DNA of 41,385 nucleotides from Chloroflexota bacterium (GTDB lineage: Bacteria > Chloroflexota > Anaerolineae > Anaerolineales > Villigracilaceae): the NCBI GenBank assembly GCA_021787595.1, contig JAJYLQ010000029.1, forward strand, positions 1-41,385. Direction: 5' to 3'. Below are positions 27,083-35,764 of this stretch, in pieces (position 1 is the stretch's first letter; every line of letters begins with the position of its first letter). Both the position numbers and the translations under genes were made by a program. The notes beneath the pieces are model-generated. The model saw only the letters and a list, made by a program, of their open reading frames with translations, was not told the origin of the DNA and made no database searches.

Positions 27083-27640
27083 TTACCCCTTCAACATCTC
27101 GTCGTGATTACTGCCTGCTTCCGCAAGTTCAAGTGGAGGCAATTCCATAATCGAATTGATTCCAAAGTGCTGCAAAAATTCAGGCGAGGTCGAATAAAGG
27201 ATGGGCCTGCCGGGTCCTTCGGTTCGACCGGATTCAAAGATCAAACCTTTGTTCAAGAGACTCTTCAACATACTGTCAGAATTCACGCCGCGGATCGAAT
27301 CGATCTGCGGGCGCGTCACCGGCTGCTGATAGGCAATGATCGCCAGCGTCTCGAGCGCGGCGCGGCTGAGGTGAGTCGTCGCTTCGAGGCCGAGGAAGCG
27401 CTCGATCATCGCCGCGAGCTGCGGCGCGGTGGTCAATTGCACGCGCCCGGCATATCGCTGGAGTCGCAGGCCGCGGGTCTGGAGGGAGGCGTCCAATTCG
27501 ATCAGCGCGGCTTCGATCATCGAAGGCGCCACGTCCAGCGCTTCGGCCAAATGTGCAGGCGTTACAGGTTCCGCCGCGACGAAAAGCAATCCCTCGATTT
27601 GCACCGCAAGCGGCAGGTCGTTTGTTTCGTTTTCGCTCAT
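27083..27640 (-). CDS. scpB: Segregation and condensation protein B
   Basis: The 185-residue protein has the two winged-helix domains of ScpB. Characteristic stretches are LPLAVQIEGLLFVAAEPVT at the N terminus, ALETLAIIAYQQPVTRPQI in the middle, and RTEGPGRPILYSTSPEFL near the end. ScpB dimers join ScpA (kleisin) and SMC in chromosome condensation. The ATG at 27640 is preceded by GGAG; the frame extends further upstream but over a dispersed repeat. scpA is not in this window. Confidence 0.92.
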   Translation of the reverse strand: MSENETNDLPLAVQIEGLLFVAAEPVTPAHLAEALDVAPSMIEAALIELDASLQTRGLRLQRYAGRVQLTTAPQLAAMIERFLGLEATTHLSRAALETLAIIAYQQPVTRPQIDSIRGVNSDSMLKSLLNKGLIFESGRTEGPGRPILYSTSPEFLQHFGINSIMELPPLELAEAGSNHDEMLKG

Positions 27641-27648
27641 GCTATAAT
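27640..27648 (+). promoter_or_regulatory. Extended -10 promoter facing the lipoprotein genes
   Basis: TGCTATAAT overlaps the scpB start region and points toward the lipoprotein gene at 27829. A transcript would carry the whole repeat 27668-27812 in its leader. Confidence 0.4.
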
Positions 27649-27667
27649 AACTCCTTGAAATTTCCAA

Positions 27668-27812
27668 TGTCATTGCGAGCGCTGGTCGAGTAGTGGCGCC
27701 TTTGGCGCTGCGTATCGAGACCGAGCGAAGCAATCTCCTCTGACTTTCAAACAATCAGTTGCGTGAGAACACGAGATTGCCACATGGCGCCAAGGCGCCA
27801 TTTGCAATGACA
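27668..27812. repeat. Dispersed palindromic repeat, TGTCATTGCGAG type
   Basis: TGTCATTGCGAGCG at the left pairs with TTTGCAATGACA at the right. Inside are GGCGCC palindromes, including TGGCGCCAAGGCGCCA near 27785-27800, and CGAAGCAATCTCCTC. CRISPR spacer 6 resembles this GGCGCC segment. Confidence 0.75.
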
Positions 27813-27828
27813 TGATGCGAGATAATCA

Positions 27829-28389
27829 ATGAAGAAGAAAATTTTTATTGCCACAATTGCACTGGCGCTTTCGACGCTGGCTTGTTCGATTTTTGTTGGC
27901 GGGCCATCATACCCGTCAACGCCGATCCCGGTTTCGACGGACGCCGCGCAGAGTTTGCACGATCAAGTCCGGCAGGCCGCGACCGCAGGCGCACAAAGCG
28001 GAACCATCACCTTGCAAATCACGGAAAGCCAGCTCACGTCTTATCTTGCCAATTATTTGAGCTCACAGCCCAATCCGCTCATCACCAACCCGCAGGTTCT
28101 TTTGCAAAATGGGCAGATGCAAATCTTTGGGCGGGCCCAGCAGGGAATGTTCACCGCCAACGTCAGCATCACGATGCAAGTGAGCGTGGATGCCAACGGC
28201 CAGCCGCAAATCAACATTACGCAAACGGACTTTGGACCGCTGCCGGCTCCGCAGGGACTCAACGAAGCGATCAGTTCGCTGATCCAACAAGCGTACACCG
28301 GTTCGCTCGGACCCGCCGCGACCGGATTCCGTTTAGAGAGCATTACCATCGCGGACGGCGTGATGACCGTCAGCGGCCGCGTCAAGTAG
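27829..28389 (+). CDS. Hypothetical lipoprotein
   Basis: The 186-residue protein has a lipoprotein signal with lipobox STLACS (Cys at 19). The mature domain has the arrangement ITLQITESQLTSYL, then MQIFGRAQQG, and ends ITIADGVMTVSGRVK, which resembles LmeA/DUF2993 or YpmS-like lipid-binding barrels; this is a weak structural guess. A second lipoprotein gene follows 14 bases later, so they may be one operon. The ribosome-binding site is poor. Confidence 0.65.
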   Translation: MKKKIFIATIALALSTLACSIFVGGPSYPSTPIPVSTDAAQSLHDQVRQAATAGAQSGTITLQITESQLTSYLANYLSSQPNPLITNPQVLLQNGQMQIFGRAQQGMFTANVSITMQVSVDANGQPQINITQTDFGPLPAPQGLNEAISSLIQQAYTGSLGPAATGFRLESITIADGVMTVSGRVK

Positions 28390-28403
28390 CCCGGATTATA
28401 CCA

Positions 28404-30026
28404 GTGGTAAAGAATTCATTCTTTTTCGGGGATGACGCACGGAGAATTCAAAGCCATCTTATCCACGTATTTTTTGTAATTCTTTCAGTCACATTTCTTT
28501 CAGGCTGCCAGCTTTCGCAGGCCGGGCGGACACAAGTTTCCATCACGATCACCGCGGACGGAAAGACCCAGCAATACGATGTCGCATCCGGCAGCACCGT
28601 ATTGCAGGCTTTGCAGCAGGCCGGGATTACACCGGGCGATCTCGATAAATCGGACCCGCCGTTTTACACCGTGTTGAGCAGCGGCGATTCGATCAAGCTG
28701 ACGCGCGTCAAAGACGAATTCACCACCGAAACGCAGACCATTCCATTCGACCAGCAGGTTGTGCGGAATGAGTCATTGCCCGAGGGCCAGCAGCGACTCG
28801 TGCAGGCGGGCGTCAACGGACAGGAAGAAATCACGTATCAACGCGTGCTCGAAGACGGCGTCGAAACCAGCAAGACGGTGGTAAAAACAGTCATCCTGCA
28901 AAATCCGGTCCCGGAAATCGTCATGGTCGGCGCGCAATCGTCGTTCGCGCCGCTTCCCATTCCGGGAAAGATCGCATATCTCGCCGGCGGCAACGCGTGG
29001 ATCATGGACACATCCACCGCGAACCGGACCCTGCTGGTCAACACCGGCGATCTCGATGGACGCATCTTTGCGTTGTCGCCGGATGAAAATTATCTGCTTT
29101 TCACACGCAAGTCCAAAAAACCTGCGAACCAGCAGATCAACACGTTATGGGTCGTAAGCACAAAATCGTCCACGCCGAATCCCATCTGGCTGAACGCGGC
29201 AAACGTGGTACACTTTGCCGCTTGGTCGCCGACCTCGCCGAGGACGGTTTTCTTTTCGACGGTCGAGCCGCGTAATACGGCTCCCGGCTGGCAAGCCAAC
29301 AACGATCTTTACAAAGTCAACATCGGCGGACAACCGCAAAAGATCATGGACGCCAACAGCGGCGGCGTGTACGGCTGGTGGGGCATGTCGTTTGCCATGT
29401 CGCCTGACGGACGCATCGCCTACGCGCGTCCGGATGGCATCGGAATCGTCATCCAGAACGGTGGTTTTCTCGCGCCGTTATTGGATGTGACTCCGCTCGA
29501 GACGCACAGCGATTGGGCCTGGGTTCCTTCCATCGTTTGGGGCGGCGACGGGAAGACAATTTACTTCGTCAATCACGCATCCGCACCCGCGCCGGTGACG
29601 CCCGAAGAATCGCCTTACTTCGATCTCGAAGCGACTTCGATGGTCAGCAATTTTACAGTTGACATGTCTCAAAACGTCGGCATGTTCGCTTATCCTTCCG
29701 CTTCGCCGGTGCGCATGAACGGACAGGAAAAAGCCTATCAGGTCGCGTATCTGCAGGCGATCTTCCCGGATCAAAGCCAGACCAGCCGCTACCGCGTCGT
29801 GGTGATGGACCGCGATGGGTCGAACCGGCGCGTGATCTTCCCCTCCGCCGACTCGACCGGCGTCGAGCCGCAGACCCCGGTCTGGGCGCCGGAGCCGATC
29901 CAGGGTCAAAGTGGAGATTTTCTTGCGCTGGTTTATCAGGGCAATCTTTGGCTGGTGGATAGCGGCAGCGGTCAGGCATATCAAATCACCGGCGACGGCT
30001 TGATCATAACCATTGATTGGAAATAA
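28404..30026 (+). CDS. Lipoprotein with G5/DUF348-type domains and a beta-propeller
   Basis: From a GTG at 28404 the protein has 540 residues, with a hydrophobic segment and lipobox FLSGC (Cys at 35). The next part looks like DUF348 (ITADGKTQQYDVASGSTVLQ) followed by a G5 domain (RVLEDGVETSKTVVKTVIL), as in YabE/Rpf-like wall proteins. Residues from about 190 form a TolB-like propeller with repeats such as LSPDENYLLFTRKS and MSPDGRIAYARPDG. The start is uncertain: the frame is open far upstream, but that part overlaps the preceding lipoprotein gene in another frame. The protein probably acts at the cell surface, perhaps binding glycan; this is an inference. Confidence 0.7.
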   Translation: MVKNSFFFGDDARRIQSHLIHVFFVILSVTFLSGCQLSQAGRTQVSITITADGKTQQYDVASGSTVLQALQQAGITPGDLDKSDPPFYTVLSSGDSIKLTRVKDEFTTETQTIPFDQQVVRNESLPEGQQRLVQAGVNGQEEITYQRVLEDGVETSKTVVKTVILQNPVPEIVMVGAQSSFAPLPIPGKIAYLAGGNAWIMDTSTANRTLLVNTGDLDGRIFALSPDENYLLFTRKSKKPANQQINTLWVVSTKSSTPNPIWLNAANVVHFAAWSPTSPRTVFFSTVEPRNTAPGWQANNDLYKVNIGGQPQKIMDANSGGVYGWWGMSFAMSPDGRIAYARPDGIGIVIQNGGFLAPLLDVTPLETHSDWAWVPSIVWGGDGKTIYFVNHASAPAPVTPEESPYFDLEATSMVSNFTVDMSQNVGMFAYPSASPVRMNGQEKAYQVAYLQAIFPDQSQTSRYRVVVMDRDGSNRRVIFPSADSTGVEPQTPVWAPEPIQGQSGDFLALVYQGNLWLVDSGSGQAYQITGDGLIITIDWK

Positions 30027-30030
30027 CCTT

Positions 30031-30187
30031 ATGTCGCTGCGAGGAAGTGTTCGCTTGCGCTGTGCTCTTCAGTGTCCCGACGACTGCGAAGCTCACGCAG
30101 TACGCCGCAGGCGATGCCTTTGGCAAGCAATCTCCTCGCAAATAAGGAGATTGCTTCGTGGCGCCAAGGCGCCACTCGCAATGACAT
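30031..30187. repeat. Dispersed palindromic repeat, TGTCATTGCGAG type
   Basis: It starts ATGTCGCTGCGAGGAAG and ends CACTCGCAATGACAT. It includes GGAGATTGCTTCGTGGCGCC and the GGCGCCAAGGCGCC palindrome (about 30160-30174). It shares ends and internal blocks with 27668-27812. Confidence 0.75.
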
Positions 30188-30209
30188 TATCAAACAACAC
30201 GAGGTACTC

Positions 30210-31169
30210 ATGCGAATTCTCATTACGGGCGCGGCGGGTTTTCTCGGCTCGCATCTCACCGACCGGCTATTAGCCGACGGGCATGAAGTGATCGGCCTGG
30301 ACAATTTCATCACCGGCAGCCGCGACAACATCGCTCATTTGATGGGCAGCGAAAAGTTTACGTTCTACAAGCATGACGTTTCGAACTACATATTCGTGCA
30401 GAAAAAAGTGGACGCGGTTCTTCACTTTGCGTCGCCTGCCAGCCCAAATCCAAAATCGCCGCTGGCTTATTTCAATCTGCCGATCCAAACCATGAAGGCC
30501 GGCGCGCTTGGAACCCACAATTCGCTTGGCGTCGCGAAGGCGCATAAGGCCCGCTTTCTGCTCGCCTCGACCAGTGAAATCTACGGCGATCCGCTCGTTC
30601 ATCCGCAGACGGAAAACTATCCCGGCAACGTTGATCCGGTCGGGACGCGCGCCGTTTACGATGAGGCCAAACGCTTTGCCGAGTCGCTGACCATGGCCTA
30701 TCACCGCCAGCACGGCGTGGACACCCGCATCGTCCGCATCTTCAACACGTACGGCCCGCGCATGGACCTCGAAGACGGGCGCGCCCTCCCCAACCTGCTC
30801 AAGCAGGCGTTGCTCAACCAGCCCCTGACCGTCTACGGCGACGGCCGGCAGACGCGCTCATTTTGTTACGTTGACGACTTGATTGATGGCATCGTGCGGC
30901 TGTTGATGTCGAACGAGCATTGGCCGGTCAACATCGGCAACCCAATCGAAATGTCCCTGTTCCAATTCGCCCAGACGATCAACAAGGTCGTCGGCAACAA
31001 AGCCGGGATCACGTTCATCCCGAACGCGCGCAGCGACCGCGACCCGCAGCGGCGGCAGCCCGATATTTCGCGCGCCCGCGCCATTCTCAACTGGGAGCCG
31101 AAGGTGAGCCTCGAAGAAGGACTCCGCAAGACCATTCCATATTTCAAACAAAAACTGGGTATCGCATGA
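30210..31169 (+). CDS. UDP-glucuronate decarboxylase-like NAD-dependent epimerase/dehydratase
   Basis: The 319-residue extended SDR enzyme has the NAD-binding GAAGFLGSH (8-15), the catalytic Y150-x3-K154 (YDEAK) and the upstream STSEIYGDP (120-128) with the Thr/Glu pair typical of UDP-xylose synthase. The [16 protein letters not shown] and FNTYGPRM stretches also fit that family, which converts UDP-glucuronate to UDP-xylose. Related dTDP-glucose dehydratases are less likely. The start at 30210 begins directly with the Rossmann strand. The stop overlaps the next gene (ATGA). Confidence 0.87.
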   Translation: MRILITGAAGFLGSHLTDRLLADGHEVIGLDNFITGSRDNIAHLMGSEKFTFYKHDVSNYIFVQKKVDAVLHFASPASPNPKSPLAYFNLPIQTMKAGALGTHNSLGVAKAHKARFLLASTSEIYGDPLVHPQTENYPGNVDPVGTRAVYDEAKRFAESLTMAYHRQHGVDTRIVRIFNTYGPRMDLEDGRALPNLLKQALLNQPLTVYGDGRQTRSFCYVDDLIDGIVRLLMSNEHWPVNIGNPIEMSLFQFAQTINKVVGNKAGITFIPNARSDRDPQRRQPDISRARAILNWEPKVSLEEGLRKTIPYFKQKLGIA

Positions 31170-31624
31170 CCGTTATTATCACCGATCCAACTGAGCGCAC
31201 GCGCTTCTTAAAATTCATGGTCGTCGGCGTGTTCGGAGCCGTCATTGATTTCGGCGTGGCGAACCTGCTCTCGCACTTTCTGGACATGCCGCTCGTCTAT
31301 GCCGGGACCATCTCCTTTACCTGCGCGGTGATCAGCAACTTCATCTGGAACCGCTACTGGACGTATCCAGACTCGCGGTCACGGCAACTGCATCATCAGC
31401 TTGGCATGTTCTTCATCGTCAACGTGGTCGGCGTGGCCATTCGCATTCCGATCCTGCACTTTGCCGAGCCGCCGCTCATCACCTTCTTCACGCGCGCCCG
31501 GCTTTTACCATCCTTCTCGCCCGAATTTCTCGCACGGAATCTAACGCTTGCCATCGCGGTCGGGATTGTCATGCTTTGGAATTTCTTCGTCAACCGCTAT
31601 TGGACGTATAATGACGTTGCCTGA
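31166..31624 (+). CDS. GtrA-family membrane protein
   Basis: The 152-residue protein has four membrane helices and the GtrA signature: [19 protein letters not shown] near the N terminus, [12 protein letters not shown] in the middle and [12 protein letters not shown] at the end. GtrA proteins are thought to flip lipid-linked sugars used for cell-surface glycosylation. It overlaps the UDP-sugar enzyme gene by four bases, which suggests that its lipid-linked sugar may derive from that pathway. Confidence 0.88.
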   Translation: MTVIITDPTERTRFLKFMVVGVFGAVIDFGVANLLSHFLDMPLVYAGTISFTCAVISNFIWNRYWTYPDSRSRQLHHQLGMFFIVNVVGVAIRIPILHFAEPPLITFFTRARLLPSFSPEFLARNLTLAIAVGIVMLWNFFVNRYWTYNDVA

Positions 31625-31639
31625 ACGCGGAGGCAGGAT

Positions 31640-32005
31640 ATGGCGATCATTCCAATCTACAATTCAAGAGGCGACGCCGACGCATTCCTCGAATACCCGT
31701 ATTTATTCAACCGAAGCGGAGACTGGATCGGCTGGGTGACGCCGAAGCGCGAAGTGTATTCCGTGCTCGGATATTACGTTGGATACCTGACCAACGATCC
31801 GCGCATCCTTCGCAAGCGCGCAACGTCCACGCTCAAACCTCGACTTCAACCGCCTCCCGCCCCGAAGAGGATCTACGCGCCTGCAACCATTCCCCTCGCC
31901 CCGCTCATGAGCGAATTGCCTCACAGCCAGATTGACGTTCTGCTCGAGGAGCCGGAGCGATTGCATCCGCTCGACATCGGCGAACTCCGCGAAGACCTCG
32001 ATTGA
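31640..32005 (+). CDS. Small protein with possible 4-fold beta flower domain
   Basis: The 121-residue protein starts with IPIYNSRGDADAFL, then SGDWIGWVTPKREVYSVLGYYVGYL, a pattern I associate with the 4-fold beta flower domain family, whose function is unknown. A Pro-rich stretch (about 70-95) and an acidic tail follow. GGAGG lies at a good distance from the ATG. It follows the GtrA gene by 15 bases and may be in the same operon. Confidence 0.6.
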   Translation: MAIIPIYNSRGDADAFLEYPYLFNRSGDWIGWVTPKREVYSVLGYYVGYLTNDPRILRKRATSTLKPRLQPPPAPKRIYAPATIPLAPLMSELPHSQIDVLLEEPERLHPLDIGELREDLD

Positions 32006-32073
32006 TAACCGCCAATTACCAATTACCAAGCACCAATCACAATTACGCCACATATATCGCTTATCGTACACCC

Positions 32074-32550
32074 ATGACAGGTCCTCTTCCCCCCAAACCC
32101 ATGCGCGCCTCGCGCATCAGCATTTCACAACTCATGCACCCCGAACACGCCAACCTGCTCGGCAATGTTCACGGCGGCTGGATCATGAAACTGGTGGACG
32201 AAGCCGGAGCATTGGCTTGTATGCGCCATTCGCAGCGGCGCGTCGTCACCGTCGCCATCGACTCGATGGTCTTTCGCAACCCCATCAAGATTGGCGACCT
32301 CGTCATCCTGAACGCCGAAGTCACGTACACGGGCCGCACGTCGCTGGAAGCGCAGGTGGAAGTCCAAGCCGAGAATCCGATCACCGGCGAACGGACTCAT
32401 ACCAACACCGCGTATCTCGTCTACGTCGCGCTCGATGACAACGGCAAACCGACTTCCGTCCCGCCGCTCCAAGCCGAGACGGAAGAAGAGAAACGCAAAA
32501 TGCAGCAGGCGGAAGAACGCCAAGCGCGGCGGCTCACGCAAAGAAAATGA
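32074..32550 (+). CDS. Acyl-CoA thioesterase, hotdog fold
   Basis: The 158-residue protein matches the BACH/YciA-type acyl-CoA thioesterases: HPEHANLLGNVHGGWIMKLV (about 22-41) followed by DEAGALAC carries the catalytic Asp and the hotdog helix, and VVTVAIDSMVFRNPIKIGD is the following strand. The C terminus is a charged helix rich in Glu, Arg and Lys. The start at 32074 is uncertain since no ribosome-binding site is visible; a later ATG at 32101 is also possible. The 68 bases before it hold tandem ACCAATTACC-like copies. It overlaps the next gene by ATGA. Confidence 0.85.
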   Translation: MTGPLPPKPMRASRISISQLMHPEHANLLGNVHGGWIMKLVDEAGALACMRHSQRRVVTVAIDSMVFRNPIKIGDLVILNAEVTYTGRTSLEAQVEVQAENPITGERTHTNTAYLVYVALDDNGKPTSVPPLQAETEEEKRKMQQAEERQARRLTQRK

Positions 32551-34172
32551 AATTAGGCTTCCAGCAAAAGTCAATGAATCGCCCGGCTCGAGACGGCGGG
32601 AGCATGTATGCAAGGGGACCATCCATAAACGGTCTTTTGAAAAGACCGATCTTCATTCTTTTTATCGTCGCGTTCACTGCCGGCCTGTTCATCTTTCGCG
32701 ATTATGGCTTTACGTGGGACGAACCGCTTTTCTACAAATATGCCGACGCGCTCGGCTACGCCTACAATCCCATCAACTGGTTCAGCGGACATTTCGATCT
32801 CAATAACTCTTATGGCCCCAGCGCGAGCGACCACAAAAACCGCGGCCCGGCTTATTTGCTGTTGGCGCGCGAGCCGGTCTATTTCATCGAAAATTTTCAC
32901 GTCCATACAGACGACGCCTGGCACCTGGTCAACTTCCTGACCTTTCTGCTCGGCGTTTATTTTCTCTACAAAACCTGCGAACGCTTCATGCGTCCGTGGG
33001 CGGCGTTCGCGGCCTCCGCGCTGTTTGCATTCCAGCCGCTTCTATGGGGACACGCCTTCATCAATCCGAAGGATTCGCCTTTTTTGGTTTTTCTCACCGG
33101 CGCGGTTTATCTCGGCTTCCGCATGGTGGACCAATTAGTCGAGACTGAAAGCCGATCCACATTCAAAACATTTTTGCTGATTTTGCTTCCCGCATTCTTT
33201 ATCGGCATCGCCACCTCCATCCGCGTGCTTGGGCCGATGGCTGGACTGTTCGTTGTTATTTATTTCCTGACCCGGCATCCCACGCGCCGGACGATATTAT
33301 GGATGCTTCTTTATACATTGCTCTCCATCGTGGTCATGATCGCCACGTGGCCTTATCTGTGGGAAAGCCCGCTTCGATTTATCCAGGTCTTCCAGTTCAT
33401 GTCGGATAACCCCACCACCCTGCAAGTGCTTTTTGCGGGTCAAAGTTATCGCGCTTACGATCTTCCGCTTCGCTACCTGCCTTTCTATTTGGTCTTTACT
33501 TTGACAGAACCCGTCTGGCCGCTGTTTTTTCTTGGCCTGGCCGCCGCTTATTTAAAGCTAAAGAATGATTTTCGGAAATTGGCGCAGGCATTGCTGATCC
33601 TCGCCTGGTTTGTCATTCCTCTTGCTTATGATCTCTGGCGCCGCCCGCCCAACTTCGACGGAATGCGGCATTTCCTCTTCATGCTTCCACCGCTCTTTAT
33701 CTTCGCAGGATTCGCATTCGACTTCCTCTTCGAGAAAATCAACAAGACATGGGTCCGTGCCGCGCTGATACTTATCATGCTTGCGCCGGGAGTGTACGGA
33801 ATCATTCAACTCCATCCCTACGAATATGCGTATTACAATTCGTTCGTCGGCGGGACGCGCGGCGTCTTCCGCTCCTACGAAACCGATTATTGGCTCACCT
33901 GCTACAAACAGGCGGTCGAAGAGTTCGATCAAATTGCGCCGCGTCCGGCGACTTTATACGTTCACCGCGAGGCCGAGGTCGCCGCGCCGTATGCCGCAAA
34001 CGGCATCAACATCATAGATGAGCGAACCAGCTTCAACCAGATCCATTCCGGCGATTATATTCTGGTCAATTCCCGCACCAACGAAGACCGCAGCACCTTC
34101 CGCGACGCGCCGGTCATTTTGACGGTCGGCCGCGTGGGAGTTCCATTTTGTGTGATCAAAAAAATCCCATGA
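32547..34172 (+). CDS. GT39/ArnT-type membrane glycosyltransferase
   Basis: The 541-residue protein has about ten membrane helices and the GT-C layout. The first extracytoplasmic loop carries the D58-E59 pair in FTWDEP, as in dolichyl/polyprenyl-phosphate mannosyltransferases and related Anaerolineae proteins, and the short PKDSPFLVFL stretch fits the second loop. It would move a sugar from a polyprenyl-phosphate donor to a surface acceptor, but the sugar and acceptor are unknown. The start overlaps the thioesterase stop; an internal ATG at residue 20 is an alternative. Confidence 0.75.
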   Translation: MKLGFQQKSMNRPARDGGSMYARGPSINGLLKRPIFILFIVAFTAGLFIFRDYGFTWDEPLFYKYADALGYAYNPINWFSGHFDLNNSYGPSASDHKNRGPAYLLLAREPVYFIENFHVHTDDAWHLVNFLTFLLGVYFLYKTCERFMRPWAAFAASALFAFQPLLWGHAFINPKDSPFLVFLTGAVYLGFRMVDQLVETESRSTFKTFLLILLPAFFIGIATSIRVLGPMAGLFVVIYFLTRHPTRRTILWMLLYTLLSIVVMIATWPYLWESPLRFIQVFQFMSDNPTTLQVLFAGQSYRAYDLPLRYLPFYLVFTLTEPVWPLFFLGLAAAYLKLKNDFRKLAQALLILAWFVIPLAYDLWRRPPNFDGMRHFLFMLPPLFIFAGFAFDFLFEKINKTWVRAALILIMLAPGVYGIIQLHPYEYAYYNSFVGGTRGVFRSYETDYWLTCYKQAVEEFDQIAPRPATLYVHREAEVAAPYAANGINIIDERTSFNQIHSGDYILVNSRTNEDRSTFRDAPVILTVGRVGVPFCVIKKIP

Positions 34173-35179
34173 TGAATCATCGCCAACGAATCCAATCCTG
34201 CCTTTCCGGCGAACTGCCGGACCAGACGCCGGTCGCCTTATGGCGGCATTTTCCCGTGGACGATCAGACTCCGTCCGCGCTGGCCGCCGCGCAACTGGCC
34301 TTCCAGCGTGCCTATGATTTTGACCTCGTCAAGGTCACGCCGTCGTCTTCATTCTGTCTGAAGGATTGGGGCGCGGATGATGTTTGGGAGGGCAGCACCG
34401 AAGGAACGCGGCGGTACACAAAACATGTCATCACGGACCCGCGTGACTGGGGACGCCTGCCCGTGCTGGATCCAACCGCGCCGCACCTCGCGGGACAACT
34501 GGCCTGCCTCCGTCAAATCCGCGCCGGCCTCGGCCCGGACACGCCGATGCTCCAAACGATTTTCAATCCACTGGCTCAGGCGAAAAACCTGGCCAGTGGT
34601 GAAACGCTCCTGATTCATTTGCGGAAATATCCGGAGGCCGTGATGAAAGGACTGCAAACCATCGCGGCCGCAACGCAGCGTTTTGTGGAAGCCGCGCTTT
34701 CCACCGGCATTGACGGAATCTTCTACGCCGTCCAGCACGCGCAGGCAAGCCTGTTGAACGAAGACGAATTCATCCGCTTCAGCCGCGGGATGGATTTGCA
34801 AATTCTCGGCGCCGCGGAAAATCTATGGTGCAACATGCTGCATCTTCACGGCGAAGACGTTTACTTCGATGTCACAAAAGAGTATCCAATCCACATCATC
34901 AACTGGCACGACCGCGAGACGCCGCCTTCGCTGGCCGAGGCGCAGAAAACTTTCAAGGGCGTCCTGTGTGGAGGTATCAGCCGCGATACATTGGTTTATA
35001 AAAGTGCTGATGATATTCAACGCGAAGCACAAGATGCCATCCGGCAAACCGGCGGACGCCGATTGATTCTAAGCACCGGCTGCGTCGTTCCGATCATCGC
35101 ACCGCTTGGAAATATCCAGGCTGCAGCCCCCCAGCGTCTCCCCCCATTTTCTCCAAAGAAAGAGGGGGGCGAGGAGTGA
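34169..35179 (+). CDS. Uroporphyrinogen decarboxylase-family protein
   Basis: The 336-residue protein has the UroD fold: VALWRHFPVDDQTP near the N terminus, FDLVKVTPSSSFCLKDWG, a central IFYAVQHAQ, and LILSTGCVVPIIAPLGNI near the end. True HemE has an N-terminal RQAGR motif, which is absent, so this more likely belongs to the UroD-like branch that includes corrinoid methyltransferases. The start ATG ATG at 34169 overlaps the stop of the preceding gene. The last 13 or so residues (QRLPPFSPKKEGGEE) are encoded by a CCCCCC/GGGGGG palindrome and seem to be an acquired tail. Confidence 0.8.
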   Translation: MMNHRQRIQSCLSGELPDQTPVALWRHFPVDDQTPSALAAAQLAFQRAYDFDLVKVTPSSSFCLKDWGADDVWEGSTEGTRRYTKHVITDPRDWGRLPVLDPTAPHLAGQLACLRQIRAGLGPDTPMLQTIFNPLAQAKNLASGETLLIHLRKYPEAVMKGLQTIAAATQRFVEAALSTGIDGIFYAVQHAQASLLNEDEFIRFSRGMDLQILGAAENLWCNMLHLHGEDVYFDVTKEYPIHIINWHDRETPPSLAEAQKTFKGVLCGGISRDTLVYKSADDIQREAQDAIRQTGGRRLILSTGCVVPIIAPLGNIQAAAPQRLPPFSPKKEGGEE

Positions 35180-35742
35180 GCCTGCGCGTCATTTCCGGCA
35201 GCGCCAAAGGCCGGCGGCTTAAATCCGTTCCCGGCGACACGACGCGCCCGATCACAGACCGCGTCAAGGAGGCGCTCTTCAATATTTTAGGCGCGGATGT
35301 CATTGATTCAGTTTGGTGGGATATGTTCGGGGGGACCGGCGCGGTGGGCATCGAAGCGCTCAGCCGCGGCGCAGCCTTCGTCCGCTTCACGGATTTGAAC
35401 CGCGCGCCGATAGGCACGATCAAGGAAAATTTAGCGGCGGCCCGCCTCATGTCCCGCGCCGAAGCGAAACGCGCGGATGCCTTTGGCTCATTGTCCGCGC
35501 GTCCAGATAAAAAATTCCATTACCTCTATATCGCCCCGCCGCAATATCAGGAATTATGGTCGAGGGCCTTGACCTTGCTCGACGAGAATCCAAGCTGGCT
35601 GTTTGATGACGGGTGGGCAATCATCCAAATTGATCCAAAAGAATATCAGCCAATGGAATTGAAAAATCTCGAAGAGTTCGAGCAGAGAAAATACGGAAGT
35701 ACGCTTCTGGTTTTTTACGAAAGAATTGCAGGTCACGTGTAA
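35176..35742 (+). CDS. rsmD: 16S rRNA (guanine966-N2)-methyltransferase RsmD-like
   Basis: The 188-residue protein matches RsmD: LRVISGSAKGRRLKSVPG at the N terminus, TRPITDRVKEALFNIL, and the SAM-binding DMFGGTGAVGIEALSRGA. The enzyme methylates N2 of G966 in 16S rRNA. The catalytic motif, normally D/N-PP-Y/F, reads APPQ here (YIAPPQYQE), so the first catalytic residue is Ala. Either this clade uses another residue or the activity differs. The GTG start at 35176 overlaps the preceding stop codon with GAGGA directly before it. Confidence 0.85.
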   Translation: MSLRVISGSAKGRRLKSVPGDTTRPITDRVKEALFNILGADVIDSVWWDMFGGTGAVGIEALSRGAAFVRFTDLNRAPIGTIKENLAAARLMSRAEAKRADAFGSLSARPDKKFHYLYIAPPQYQELWSRALTLLDENPSWLFDDGWAIIQIDPKEYQPMELKNLEEFEQRKYGSTLLVFYERIAGHV

Positions 35743-35764
35743 AACGCGACCTGCGTGTTTTATT
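35728..35764. terminator. Terminator between rsmD and the phosphoesterase gene
   Basis: GCAGGTC and GACCTGC form a 7-bp stem, followed by GTGTTTTATTT. It includes the last codons of rsmD and lies between convergent genes. Confidence 0.55.

Noticed and set aside
27882-28403. Upstream extension of the G5/propeller lipoprotein
   Set aside because: It is the +1 frame of the preceding lipoprotein gene. The signal peptide with FLSGC begins after the GTG at 28404.
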